Shown here: one piece after another, positions 43,885-52,146 of the stretch
Numbering within the stretch: the first letter of the stretch is position 1
How the letters are laid out: every line of letters begins with the position of its first letter
Source of the DNA: Candidatus Nitrotoga sp. M5
GTDB lineage: Bacteria > Pseudomonadota > Gammaproteobacteria > Burkholderiales > Gallionellaceae
Length of the DNA: 64,000 nt
Direction: 5' to 3'
Assembly (NCBI RefSeq): GCF_927904885.1
Contig: NZ_CAKMNW010000023.1
Coordinates: forward strand, 114,865-178,864
Program-made: the position numbers and the translations under genes
Notes under the pieces: model-generated
Seen by the model: only the letters and a program-made list of their open reading frames with translations
Databases searched by the model: none
What the model was told of the DNA's origin: nothing

Positions 43885-44109
43885 AGTCGTTTTGAAGTCT
43901 ACTCTATAGAAGCCAGAATATAGCCGAACGACACAAAGCGCGGATGAACAGTTACGTACCGACGTGCCAATGATACAGAGAGGGGCATGTTCTGACCTGA
44001 CCTTGCCTGGATGGTGCTTAGAGGTATTAGTGCGGCAATTGATGACTTGCGTGTGGCCATGATTCGGTAAAAAACATACATCCGTTAGCCATTCTGGTGA
44101 AGATGCTGT
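43885..44109. other. short intergenic region before the MITE
   Basis: Non-coding sequence between the kinase gene and the MITE-1 copy. No recognised feature. Confidence 0.3.
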
Positions 44110-44322
44110 TGTTCGGCTACAAATTGAGCTGAGCGGTGTATATTTAGCCGCTTTTTTGGGCAATAGAACAACTATTGCCCTGCACAATCGTCTAAATCTC
44201 TTACGCGCTCCCTCTATTAATATAAACTTATTTTGAGTGACCTTCGGGTGATTTTTGGTCTTGGCCTGATGGCCTCGCTCAGTCCAATTTTCGCTACGAC
44301 TCTTTAAGTCCGACAGACTGCT
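44110..44322. mobile_element. MITE-like element, family 1, copy abutting the livF stop codon
   Basis: It aligns with 4122-4328 along most of its length (CGGCTACAAATTGAGCTGAGCGG; GGCAATAGAACAACTATTGCC; CTACGACTCTTTAAGTCCGAC). The right end (AGCAGTCTGTCGGACTT on the minus strand) is intact while the left end is degenerate. The two bases AG of the livF stop codon TAG (44321-44323) are the first bases of this terminal repeat. Confidence 0.65.
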
Positions 44323-45025
44323 ATCCACCCAGATAGGTGCGGTGCACTGCATCGCTCCCCAAAAGGTTGGCAGCACTGACGGATATTGTAATTAATCCGC
44401 TTTCTAGTACATAGCCCCGTTGTGCTACTTCGAGAGCAAGTTTAGCGTTTTGTTCAACCAGCAGAATTGAAACCCCCTGTGCTGAAATACTACGGATGGT
44501 TTCAAAAATTTTGACCACCATCTTCGGTGCCAGCCCCATGCTGGGTTTATCCAGCATCAATAATTTAGGGCGGCTCATCAACGCGCGCCCCAATGCCATC
44601 ATCTGTTGCTCACCGCCTGACAACGTTCCGGCCAATTGCACATGGCGCTCGGCCAAGCGCGGGAAGAGCTTGTAGATGCCCTGTAAATCCTGCGCAATGG
44701 AGGATTTATCGTTGCGGCAATATGCACCCATCTGCAAATTTTCTTCTACCGTTAGCCGAGCAAATACGCCACGTCCTTCAGGCACTAATACTAATCCTTC
44801 TTGTATAAGTTGATGTGCGGCGCGGTGTTGTAAAGATCTACCTTGGTAATGTATTTTTCCTGCAGATGGGTGTAGCAAGCCAGCCAACGCCCTAAGTGTT
44901 GTAGTCTTACCTGCGCCGTTGCTGCCGATGAGTGCGACCAGTTCGCCCGGCGCTATGTCGAGATCTATGCCTTTTAATGCTTGGATGCCGCCGTATGCTA
45001 CTTTCAGGTTGTGAACCTGTAACAT
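44321..45025 (-). CDS. livF: branched-chain amino-acid ABC transporter ATPase LivF
   Basis: This 234-residue ABC ATPase of the LivF type has Walker A GSNGAGKTT, Q-loop EGRGVFARLTVEEN, signature TLSGGEQQMMALGRAL and Walker B LLMLDKPSMGLAP. In Walker B, Lys replaces the usual Glu after Asp (DKPSMGL instead of DEPSLGL), removing the catalytic base. That change is a possible loss-of-function or read error. It would power uptake of branched-chain amino acids or amides. It is the distal gene of the liv cluster, and its stop codon lies at the edge of a MITE. Confidence 0.88.
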   Translation of the reverse strand: MLQVHNLKVAYGGIQALKGIDLDIAPGELVALIGSNGAGKTTTLRALAGLLHPSAGKIHYQGRSLQHRAAHQLIQEGLVLVPEGRGVFARLTVEENLQMGAYCRNDKSSIAQDLQGIYKLFPRLAERHVQLAGTLSGGEQQMMALGRALMSRPKLLMLDKPSMGLAPKMVVKIFETIRSISAQGVSILLVEQNAKLALEVAQRGYVLESGLITISVSAANLLGSDAVHRTYLGG

Positions 45026-45089
45026 AGATATTGATTAGATGAGATCATGATTTCGTCATGCTTAACAATGTGAAACTACTTTTTTCTGA

Positions 45090-45908
45090 TCAGATTCCTG
45101 CCTGTGCAGGAGTAATAGGTTCTGTTCCCAAATAAGCTGTTATAACCGCTGGGTCGCATCGAATTTTTTCTGGTATGTCCTCGGCAATTTTTTTGTCGTA
45201 ATTCAGAACTGCCACACGGTCGCACAGGCCTAGTATAAACTTTACGTCATGTTCAATGAGCAGTACTGTAATGCCACTGGCGCGTATTATTAGTAATAAT
45301 TCCTTCAAATCTTCAGTTTCAGTGGCATTCATGCCAGCTGCTGGTTCATCGAGTGCGAGCAGTTTTGTATCGGTTGCCAGTGCACGGGCTATTTCAAGCC
45401 TGCGTTGTTCGCCGTAGGATAAATTTTTGGCTAAAGTATTGTGTGGCCGATCTATGCCAACATAACTCAGTAAATCGCGTGCTTGCTGCACGATTGCGTG
45501 TTCTTCGGCGCGCGCAGCAGCGTTGCGAGTTAATGCGCCCCAGATGCCAGTGCTGGTGCGCAGGTGGCGACCGACCATGACGTTTTCTAGTGCAGTCATA
45601 TTAGCGAACAAGCGGATATTTTGGAAAGTGAGTGCAATTCCTGCCTGCGCTAATACATGCGGCTTGCAGCGACCGCTATATTCAGTGTTGTTAAACGTGA
45701 AACGGCCACTATCAGCCTGGAACAGCCCAGTCAAGATGTTGAAGAGTGTCGTTTTACCCGCGCCATTTGGGCCGATTAAGCCATAGATTTCTCTGGGCCG
45801 GATATGTAGCGAAATATTGCTCAGTGCAGATAGGCCACCGAAGTGTTTGGCGACACCGGACAGTTCTAGTAAATTGATATCGAATTTAACGGAGGTTGTC
45901 ATGCACAA
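45090..45908 (-). CDS. livG: branched-chain amino-acid ABC transporter ATPase LivG
   Basis: This 272-residue ABC ATPase has Walker A GPNGAGKTT, Q-loop ALTFQNIRLFANMTALENVMVGRH, signature NLSYGEQRRLEIARALA and intact Walker B LLALDEPAAGMN. The C-terminal extension ending EPITPAQAGI is slightly longer than usual. The likely start is MTTSVKF (third codon), but the listed ATG is in frame. It pairs with LivF as the ATPase dimer of the transporter. Confidence 0.9.
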   Translation of the reverse strand: MCMTTSVKFDINLLELSGVAKHFGGLSALSNISLHIRPREIYGLIGPNGAGKTTLFNILTGLFQADSGRFTFNNTEYSGRCKPHVLAQAGIALTFQNIRLFANMTALENVMVGRHLRTSTGIWGALTRNAAARAEEHAIVQQARDLLSYVGIDRPHNTLAKNLSYGEQRRLEIARALATDTKLLALDEPAAGMNATETEDLKELLLIIRASGITVLLIEHDVKFILGLCDRVAVLNYDKKIAEDIPEKIRCDPAVITAYLGTEPITPAQAGI

Positions 45909-45973
45909 ATATCCTGTTACAGCTGAGCCGCATCCTTTTCGACAACCAGTTCGCGACGGCGTTGACTAGAGGG

Positions 45974-47013
45974 CTATAATCCAGCAGGTCGCCATAACAT
46001 GACCATTATCAGTGCGAGTCCGAATAACAACAAGCGTAAGCTTTCCGGATCGATAAGTGTCTTACCAAACAGTAGTTGCTGCGCCGGTCCAGAGCCGTGG
46101 CGCAAAGCTTCGGGCAATACTATTAGCAGTATGCCTCCTAACAGCACGCCTTTGATGTTGCCCATGCCACCGATTACTACCATGCGCAACACGGTGATGG
46201 ATTCAGTTAGGCTAAAGCTTTCCGGGCTTACAAATCCTTGGAAACCAGCAAATAAACCACCCGCCAAACCGCCAAAAATTGCTCCCATGGCGAATGCTAA
46301 CAGTTTGATATTGTGTGTATTGATGCCCATCGCCTTAGCTGCCACTTCGTCTTCGCGAATTGCCATCCATGCGCGGCCGATGCGTGAATCTTCCAAGCGT
46401 AGTGAAATAACAATCACTAGTAATGTGAAGAAAAGGAACAGGTAGTAATGCAAATGGACCGAGGGAAAAGTGAGACCAAACAATTCGTGCATGTCGCTTA
46501 ATGAGAATTCGCCGATAAGGATGGGATCTATCATGCTGATGCCTTGCGGGCCGTTGGTAATATTAATCGGCGCGTTCAAGTTGTTGAGGAAGATCCGAAT
46601 TATTTCGCCAAATCCCAAGATGACGATGGCAAGATTATCGCCGCGTAGACGTAAAGTGGGTGCCCCTAGCAGCATGCCGAAAAAACAGGCCAGTAGTGCG
46701 CAAAGCGGTAAGACTATCCAAAATGGCAAATGCAAGCCTAGTTGAGGCGAGCCGAGCAAGGCATAGCAGTATGCGCCCACCGCAAAGAAGGCGATGTAAC
46801 CGAGGTCGAGGAGGCCAGCATAACCAACTACGATATTCAACCCCAGCGCCAGCATGATGTATAGCAAAGCAAAATCTATGATGCGAATCCAACCGCGCCC
46901 GAGCATTGCATCGGTAAAAAAGGTAAAACTATCAGCGTATTGGTGAGTACGACAAATGCTAACCACGCGCTGTGCCTGTTCTTGGATGACAGGAGTTTAA
47001 GGGCGTTCCGCAA
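45974..47013 (-). pseudogene. livM: branched-chain amino-acid ABC permease LivM, frameshifted near the N-terminus
   Basis: The body (in frame from 46966) is a LivM permease with ~10 membrane helices (IVVGYAGLLDLGYIAFFAVGAY, APTLRLRGDNLAIVILGFGE). The natural N-terminus is found in another frame. From a TTG at 47013 with an AGGAG ribosome site 6 bases upstream it reads LRNALKLLSSKNRHSAWLAF and VVLTNTLIVLPF, then needs one extra T in the T6 run (46916-46921) to enter FTDAMLGRGW. One missing base therefore breaks the gene. Restored, it would encode 346 residues. It is either decayed or a homopolymer read error. Confidence 0.75.
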
Positions 47014-47022
47014 GACGTTCTC

Positions 47023-47920
47023 CTAATAAGCCAGATGGGCGAAAATCAGTACGAAAATCAGTACAAAGAAGGCAAATACATCTTGATAGTGGCTGCCGAG
47101 AAAGCCACCACTGAGATCACCAATGTAGCCTGCTCCTAAGCTTTCAATTAAACCCAGCAGCAGTCCACCCACCATGGCTCCGCGCATGTTGCCGATGCCG
47201 CCTAATACAGCGGCAGTAAACGCTTTTAGTCCAAGCATGGCGCCCATGGAATAGTGTACGATGCCATAGTTCGCGCTGACCATGATACCTGCCACAGCAG
47301 CCAGCGCGGAACCCAGCATGAAAGTAATAGCAATCACACCGTTGACATTCACCCCCATCAAAACGGCAGCGGAGGCGTTCTCCGATACAGCACGCATTGC
47401 GCGACCCAAGCGAGTGCGATGCATCAACAGCAGCAAGCCACCCATCATTCCCAGCGCAACTAAAACAATAAGAATCTGCACTTCCGTAATGATCGCACCA
47501 GACAGCATGTGCGAGATGTTTGGCAGTAAAGACGGGAAAGCATGGTATTCGCGTTCCCAGAACATCATCGCCAGATTTTGCAACACAATGGAAACGCCAA
47601 TTGCCGTCATTTAATGGTGCTAGGCGAGGAGCCTTGCGCAATGGGCGATAGGCGATGCGCTCGATGCCGTAACCTAGCGCCATGCAAACCACAATCGAAG
47701 CTATCAGGCTAATCAGTAATATCAGCGGCAATGGCAGACCAGATTCGATGAGTAGTTGGCTCACGGACAGCGCGACCATTGCCCCTACCATCACGACTTC
47801 GCCATGCGCGAAATTAATCAGGCCGAGAATGCCATACACCATGGCGTAACCCAAGACAACCATGGCATTCACGCCGCCTTGCACGAGGCCGTTGACGATT
47901 TGTTGTAGTAATGTGTCCAA
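47023..47920 (-). pseudogene. livH: branched-chain amino-acid ABC permease LivH, frameshifted
   Basis: The first frame (47920 to ~47613, TTG start) encodes VNGLVQGGVNAMVVLGYAMV through RPLRKAPRLAPL, and the second (from 47610) continues TAIGVSIVLQNLAMMF to the end. Normally these join as APLxTAIGVS. One extra A on the minus strand (T-run at 47610-47612) shifts the frame. Removing it gives 298 residues, the normal LivH length. The downstream part could only be made by frameshifting or re-initiation. It lies 10 bases ahead of the livM start. Confidence 0.8.
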
Positions 47921-47936
47921 GGGTTACTCACACAAT

Positions 47937-47960
47937 AAAAAACGACACGCAAGGTGTCGC
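47937..47960 (-). terminator. intrinsic terminator after livK
   Basis: On the minus strand a CGACAC...GTGTCG stem (47943-47959) is followed by six Ts. It separates livK from livH, allowing high binding-protein expression relative to the permease genes. Confidence 0.7.
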
Positions 47961-48012
47961 TTTATTATTCCAGCAAATTTTCTACAATGCGCGGATATCT
48001 CGGACTGCCCGC

Positions 48013-49062
48013 CTATGTTTGCAATGGCTGCCACTTACCTCGCTGTACTTGGTACAAGGTCACTGCGCCATCTTTAATGTCGCCTTTTTCCTCGAATGCA
48101 ATGTTCGCAGTTACGCCATTATGCGTAATCATGGCGAGTTCGAGCAGGTATTTCGCTGGATCGGCTGAGTCAGCTTTTTGCATCGCGGCTATCATTACGT
48201 TTACAGCATCATAACAATAAGGTGCATAGAGCTGAATGGGTTGATTATATTTTTCTTTATAGCGTTGGGAGAAGTCTTTACCGCCGGGCATCTGCTTTAG
48301 TGGCACGCCAGGCAATGAAGCATAGACTCCATCAGCCGCATCGCCAGCCAAATCAAGTAATTTAGGCGTGTAACCACCATTGCCCATCATGAACTTAACA
48401 TTTAAATTAAGTGCCTTGAGCTGCTTGGCCATCGGCACGCCTTGTGGATCCATACCGCCAAAAAATAGCAAGTCGGGGTGTTTGCTCTTGATGGAGGTAA
48501 GCACTGCAGTGAAATCTACCGCTTTGTCAGTGGTGTACTCACGCGCTACGATCTGCGCACAGTTGGCTTGCACAGATTTGATGAATTCGTCAGCAAGCCC
48601 TTGGCCATAGGCAGAGCGATCGTCTATAACTGCGATTTTCTTGGCATTCAGGGTGTTTGCCGCGAATTCGCCCAATGCTGTGCCTTGTTGACCATCGTTG
48701 GACATCACTCGGAAGGTCGTCATATGGCCTTGGGCGGTATAACTCACCGCTGTTGCGGAGGGGGAAATCTGGGGGATGCCGTTATCGTTATAGATCCTTG
48801 AAGCAGGAATAGAGGTGCCAGAATTGAGATGGTCGATCACGCCATTTACTTTTGCATCTGCCAGCTTTTGCGCAACGATCGTAGCAGTTTTTGGATCCGC
48901 TTGGTCATCTTCGCTGATTAGTTCGAAATGTACCTTGCGGCCACCAATGATAATCCCTCGGGTGTTGGCGTCCTCTATCGCCATGTGCGTACCGTTTTCA
49001 TTGTCTTTGCCGATATGTGCTTGCGGTCCGGTGAGTGGGGCTGCGGCACCGATCTTCACCAC
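48013..49062 (-). CDS. livK: branched-chain amino-acid ABC transporter substrate-binding protein LivK, damaged 5' end
   Basis: This type I periplasmic binding protein (Peripla_BP_6) has VKIGAAAPLTGPQAHIGKDN, the usual first strand, and IDDRSAYGQGLADEF. The frame called here begins with GTG at 49062 without a signal peptide. Upstream, the same frame stays open to 49173 and encodes LLLAALSFTLLTGCGEP, a clear lipoprotein signal with Cys at 49105-49107. No ATG, GTG or TTG precedes it after the TGA at 49174-49176. The true start seems lost by mutation or misread. As it stands, export is doubtful. Confidence 0.82.
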   Translation of the reverse strand: MVKIGAAAPLTGPQAHIGKDNENGTHMAIEDANTRGIIIGGRKVHFELISEDDQADPKTATIVAQKLADAKVNGVIDHLNSGTSIPASRIYNDNGIPQISPSATAVSYTAQGHMTTFRVMSNDGQQGTALGEFAANTLNAKKIAVIDDRSAYGQGLADEFIKSVQANCAQIVAREYTTDKAVDFTAVLTSIKSKHPDLLFFGGMDPQGVPMAKQLKALNLNVKFMMGNGGYTPKLLDLAGDAADGVYASLPGVPLKQMPGGKDFSQRYKEKYNQPIQLYAPYCYDAVNVMIAAMQKADSADPAKYLLELAMITHNGVTANIAFEEKGDIKDGAVTLYQVQRGKWQPLQT

Positions 49063-49431
49063 TAGCTCATCTATGCCGCTGGTTATAGATTGTTTCGGCT
49101 CACCGCAACCAGTGAGGAGAGTAAATGACAGGGCGGCGAGAAGCAGGTATAGCTGATTATGCGTCTTCTGGATTCAGAGAGTAAATAAATTATCGAGCGG
49201 ATTGTGTTTGGAATGTTGCGTTTCTGTCAATTTGACATATTCCGAGCAGTGATTGGAACGTAAAAAATAAGCAATATTCACGATATAGTGTGACAGTTAA
49301 ACCTATAAATTGTTGAGTATTTATTAATCAGTATGTTGTTGCTTCTAATGATTAACTGTTAACGATAACCTAGCAGTAAATAATATTTGCACATTTATAT
49401 GCAAGGAATGGCAACCGAAACGCCAATATAT

Positions 49432-49455
49432 TAAAGCCAGTTTAAACTGGCTTTA
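49432..49455. terminator. 24-bp perfect palindrome
   Basis: TAAAGCCAGTTTAAACTGGC and its last four bases read the same on both strands. An AT-rich tail on the plus side suggests a bidirectional terminator, but an operator is possible. Confidence 0.4.
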
Positions 49456-49537
49456 ATTTATTGAATTCTGTTTGCAAGCTTTCAAATTATTCATTTAATT
49501 ATTCGATTGAATTGTTCAGTAGATGCAGAAATAGAAA

Positions 49538-49565
49538 GCAGAAATCGGCATAAACCGATTTCTGC
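49538..49565 (-). terminator. intrinsic terminator after the cytochrome c gene
   Basis: 11-base perfect arms (GCAGAAATCGG and its complement) around the loop CATAAA, 21 bases after the stop codon, with a T-rich stretch following on the minus strand. Confidence 0.65.
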
Positions 49566-49586
49566 TAAGAGAGAATTGCTTTTTGA

Positions 49587-49961
49587 TTATTTAGCCAGAC
49601 CCAAAATAAATTGAACCAGCTCTTTGATCTCCGCATCGCTTACTTTAGGAGAGTTAGGAGTCATTGGTACCTTACCCCAGTTACCAGTACCGCCTTTGGC
49701 AATTTTCATGGCCAAGCCATCTTCTAATGACATTTTCTTGGCGTCAGCATGGTCACTGCCTTTTGGTGAATAAGCATACTCTTTAACGCCCTTGTACTTC
49801 TTGGAAACATCCATCCAAGCGGGGCCAACAATTTTTTTATCAATTTTGTGGCAAGCTGTACAGCCGCTTTTCTTGGCTAAATCTGGCATATCAGTTGCAA
49901 AAATGCTACCTGAAGCCATCAGGCCTGCTGCTGCGATCACGCTAATAATGATAGATTTCAT
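49587..49961 (-). CDS. monohaem class I cytochrome c (c551/c552 type)
   Basis: A 124-residue protein from the ATG at 49961, with a GGAG ribosome site 9 bases before it; an in-frame ATG at 49976 lies ahead of that site. A signal peptide is cut near IFA-TDM. Haem is bound at C34-T-A-C37-H38, and M100 in GKVPMTPN is the likely axial ligand. Four class-I helices end in IKELVQFILGL. It is a small soluble periplasmic electron carrier, able to link ACIII (51500-58748) to a terminal oxidase or to accept electrons from iron or nitrite oxidation. The gene is monocistronic. Confidence 0.88.
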   Translation of the reverse strand: MKSIIISVIAAAGLMASGSIFATDMPDLAKKSGCTACHKIDKKIVGPAWMDVSKKYKGVKEYAYSPKGSDHADAKKMSLEDGLAMKIAKGGTGNWGKVPMTPNSPKVSDAEIKELVQFILGLAK

Positions 49962-50224
49962 GTAATTAAGCTCCATTAAATTTAAGTTATTCTTCGGTTA
50001 AACAACTAAGACATTGCTGTCTTTGCCATTTTAACCAACTCCAACTTCTTTGCAAACTGTAAAGTACTAAACAGTATTGGCAATAACGCGTATATCTCAC
50101 TGTCCGTTGACAAACATGCTCCAGCGAAGCAAATATAAATTGCTGAGAGCATGAAATCGACACGTAACTAAATCACGTATAATAATTTATCTTAAACATT
50201 AAATCATTTGCTAATACGATCCGC

Positions 50225-51019
50225 ATGTTCATTCATCCCCAGTTTGATCCAGTTGCTATACACCTTGGCCCGCTTGCAGTGCACTGGTACGGATTAATGT
50301 ATCTACTGGCCTTTATGTCATTTTTATGGTTGGGAAAATTGCGTATCCGCACTCTCAACCGCTCAGGATGGGATGAGAAAATGATGGATGACCTATTATT
50401 TTACGGCATTCTTGGAGTTGTGCTGGGTGGGAGGCTGGGTGAGGTGTTGTTTTACAACCCCGGTTACTATGCATCTCATCCACTTGAAATTCTCGCAGTT
50501 TGGCAAGGTGGTATGTCTTTCCACGGAGGTTTTCTTGGCGTGCTTGTGGCGATGGCATTTTTTGCACGTCAGCACAAGCTCCCTTGGCTGCAATTGATGG
50601 ACTTTATTGCTCCCTTGGTGCCGCTTGGTCTAGGCGCAGGACGTATAGGCAACTTTATTAATGCAGAATTATGGGGGCGACCTACAAATGTTCCTTGGGG
50701 GATGGTATTCCCGCATGTAGATGATCTGCCGCGCCACCCATCTCAGCTTTATGAATTTGCACTGGAAGGATTGGTCCTGTTTGTGCTGTTGTGGTTCTAT
50801 TCGCGTAAGCCACGCCCAGTAGGTGCAGTGTCTGGTTTGTTTCTTATTGGCTACGGCAGCTTCCGTTTTCTTGCTGAATATACACGTAACCCAGATGACG
50901 GAATATTTGGACTAATGAGTCTTGGTATTAGCATGGGTCAATGGCTCAGTCTGCCAATGGTGATTGCAGGGCTGGTGCTAGTGGTAAGGGGGCAGCGAGA
51001 ATCGGTTACGCTTAAATAA
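50225..51019 (+). CDS. lgt: prolipoprotein diacylglyceryl transferase
   Basis: This 264-residue integral membrane protein has seven helices. It has [14 protein letters not shown] (catalytic His region), [11 protein letters not shown] and [20 protein letters not shown], the Lgt signature with the phosphatidylglycerol-binding Arg. It attaches diacylglycerol to the lipobox Cys, needed for lipoproteins such as MltA. The start is the ATG at 50225; the ribosome site is poor. Confidence 0.95.
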   Translation: MFIHPQFDPVAIHLGPLAVHWYGLMYLLAFMSFLWLGKLRIRTLNRSGWDEKMMDDLLFYGILGVVLGGRLGEVLFYNPGYYASHPLEILAVWQGGMSFHGGFLGVLVAMAFFARQHKLPWLQLMDFIAPLVPLGLGAGRIGNFINAELWGRPTNVPWGMVFPHVDDLPRHPSQLYEFALEGLVLFVLLWFYSRKPRPVGAVSGLFLIGYGSFRFLAEYTRNPDDGIFGLMSLGISMGQWLSLPMVIAGLVLVVRGQRESVTLK

Positions 51020-51499
51020 TCTCTTGTACTCATTACTTGTTGGACGCCTGTCAATTTTGCAGAGAATGCCTGACCTCAACTTTGTGCATTGCTTTTTTGG
51101 CACATCTGGAACTTTATTACTAATCAAAAGTGGCAATGAGTTTGGTTTTTAAGGGGTGCGACATGCACAAAGGGTTGGTTATATTGAAAAATATATGTGG
51201 CAATCTTAAATATATGTTTGTATTTAATTTTATGTAAGAAATTGATGCAGAAATTAACGCGCTATATTTTTCAATTTTAATTTTGTTATTTCGTACTGTT
51301 GACTTTATTTTCCAAACTGGACATTATGCGCGACCGCGGCGTTGTGTCACGCCTATCCCTTGCGGATTGGTTGCGCCAAATAAGTGTGTCAGTGCTTAAA
51401 ACGATATGCGTCGTTTTAAATTACCTGTTTTGAATGTGTAAAACATGTCGATGCTGTTCCGTCGGCAGTCTAATTTGTTTGTTGGGGGAGCTACTTACG
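51020..51499. other. leader region of the ACIII gene cluster
   Basis: About 480 bases of AT-rich DNA without a gene. A perfect TTAAAACGA...TCGTTTTAA hairpin (51396-51419) lies ~80 bases before the first ACIII gene, in the likely untranslated leader. Promoter boxes could not be fixed by eye. Confidence 0.4.
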
Positions 51500-52105
51500 A
51501 TGTATTCTTTTTTACGTTTGTCCGTACTGCTTGTTGGATTAGTCGTTTCCGCTGGCAGCTATGCCGTTAAAGCGGCACAGCCCCTTACGACGGCTGACGA
51601 TTTAGGTCCTAACGTCGAGCAGCCATTTGAATTTCCCCATGATCGCCACGCTGGCGATGCTGCAGATGGCGGCATGGAGATAAACTGTATGTACTGTCAC
51701 ACATATGCGCGTCGCAGCATAGTGGCAGGCATTCCGCCGGTACAGAAATGTGTTGGTTGCCATCAGAACATTGAGTCGGTGCGGGAAGCCCCGAGAATCA
51801 AGAAGCTGTTCGAATATTGGGACGCTAAAAAAGCTATACCTTGGAAAAAGGTGCATGATCTTCCTGATTTCGTACGTTTCAACCATGAGCGTCACATACA
51901 GCGATTTGTTTTTGCGCAGGGCAAGCCTGTGCAGGAAGCCTGCGGCTACTGTCACGGAGATGTGAAAAAAATGACAGTTGCGCGACGCCAAAAGCCGCTC
52001 TCAATGGGTTGGTGCAGGAGTTGTCATATGAAAGATCATCGGATAGATGCAACATCCACAAAGACGAGTCAGGGCCCAAATGACTGCTGGCAGTGTCATA
52101 AGTAA
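51500..52105 (+). CDS. actA: alternative complex III pentahaem cytochrome c subunit ActA
   Basis: A 201-residue protein from the ATG at 51500, which has a GGGGGAG ribosome site; an ATG at 51434 lies before that site. A signal peptide or N-terminal anchor helix (LRLSVLLVGLVVSAGSYA) is followed by five CxxCH motifs: CMYCH, CVGCH, CGYCH, CRSCH and CWQCH. Extra histidines (HDRHAG, NHERH) can be distal ligands. ActA carries electrons from the iron-sulfur subunit toward cytochrome c or an oxidase on the periplasmic side. The actB1 frame begins within its last bases. Confidence 0.87.
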   Translation: MYSFLRLSVLLVGLVVSAGSYAVKAAQPLTTADDLGPNVEQPFEFPHDRHAGDAADGGMEINCMYCHTYARRSIVAGIPPVQKCVGCHQNIESVREAPRIKKLFEYWDAKKAIPWKKVHDLPDFVRFNHERHIQRFVFAQGKPVQEACGYCHGDVKKMTVARRQKPLSMGWCRSCHMKDHRIDATSTKTSQGPNDCWQCHK

Positions 52106-52146
52106 TGGCGCGTTCACAAGATAAAGATTTCCAAGAGGTGTCAGCA

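Larger units (their letters stand above)
49174..49586. other. intergenic region between livK and the cytochrome c gene
   Basis: Contains two hairpins listed separately and the presumed livK promoter. No gene seen. Confidence 0.4.
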
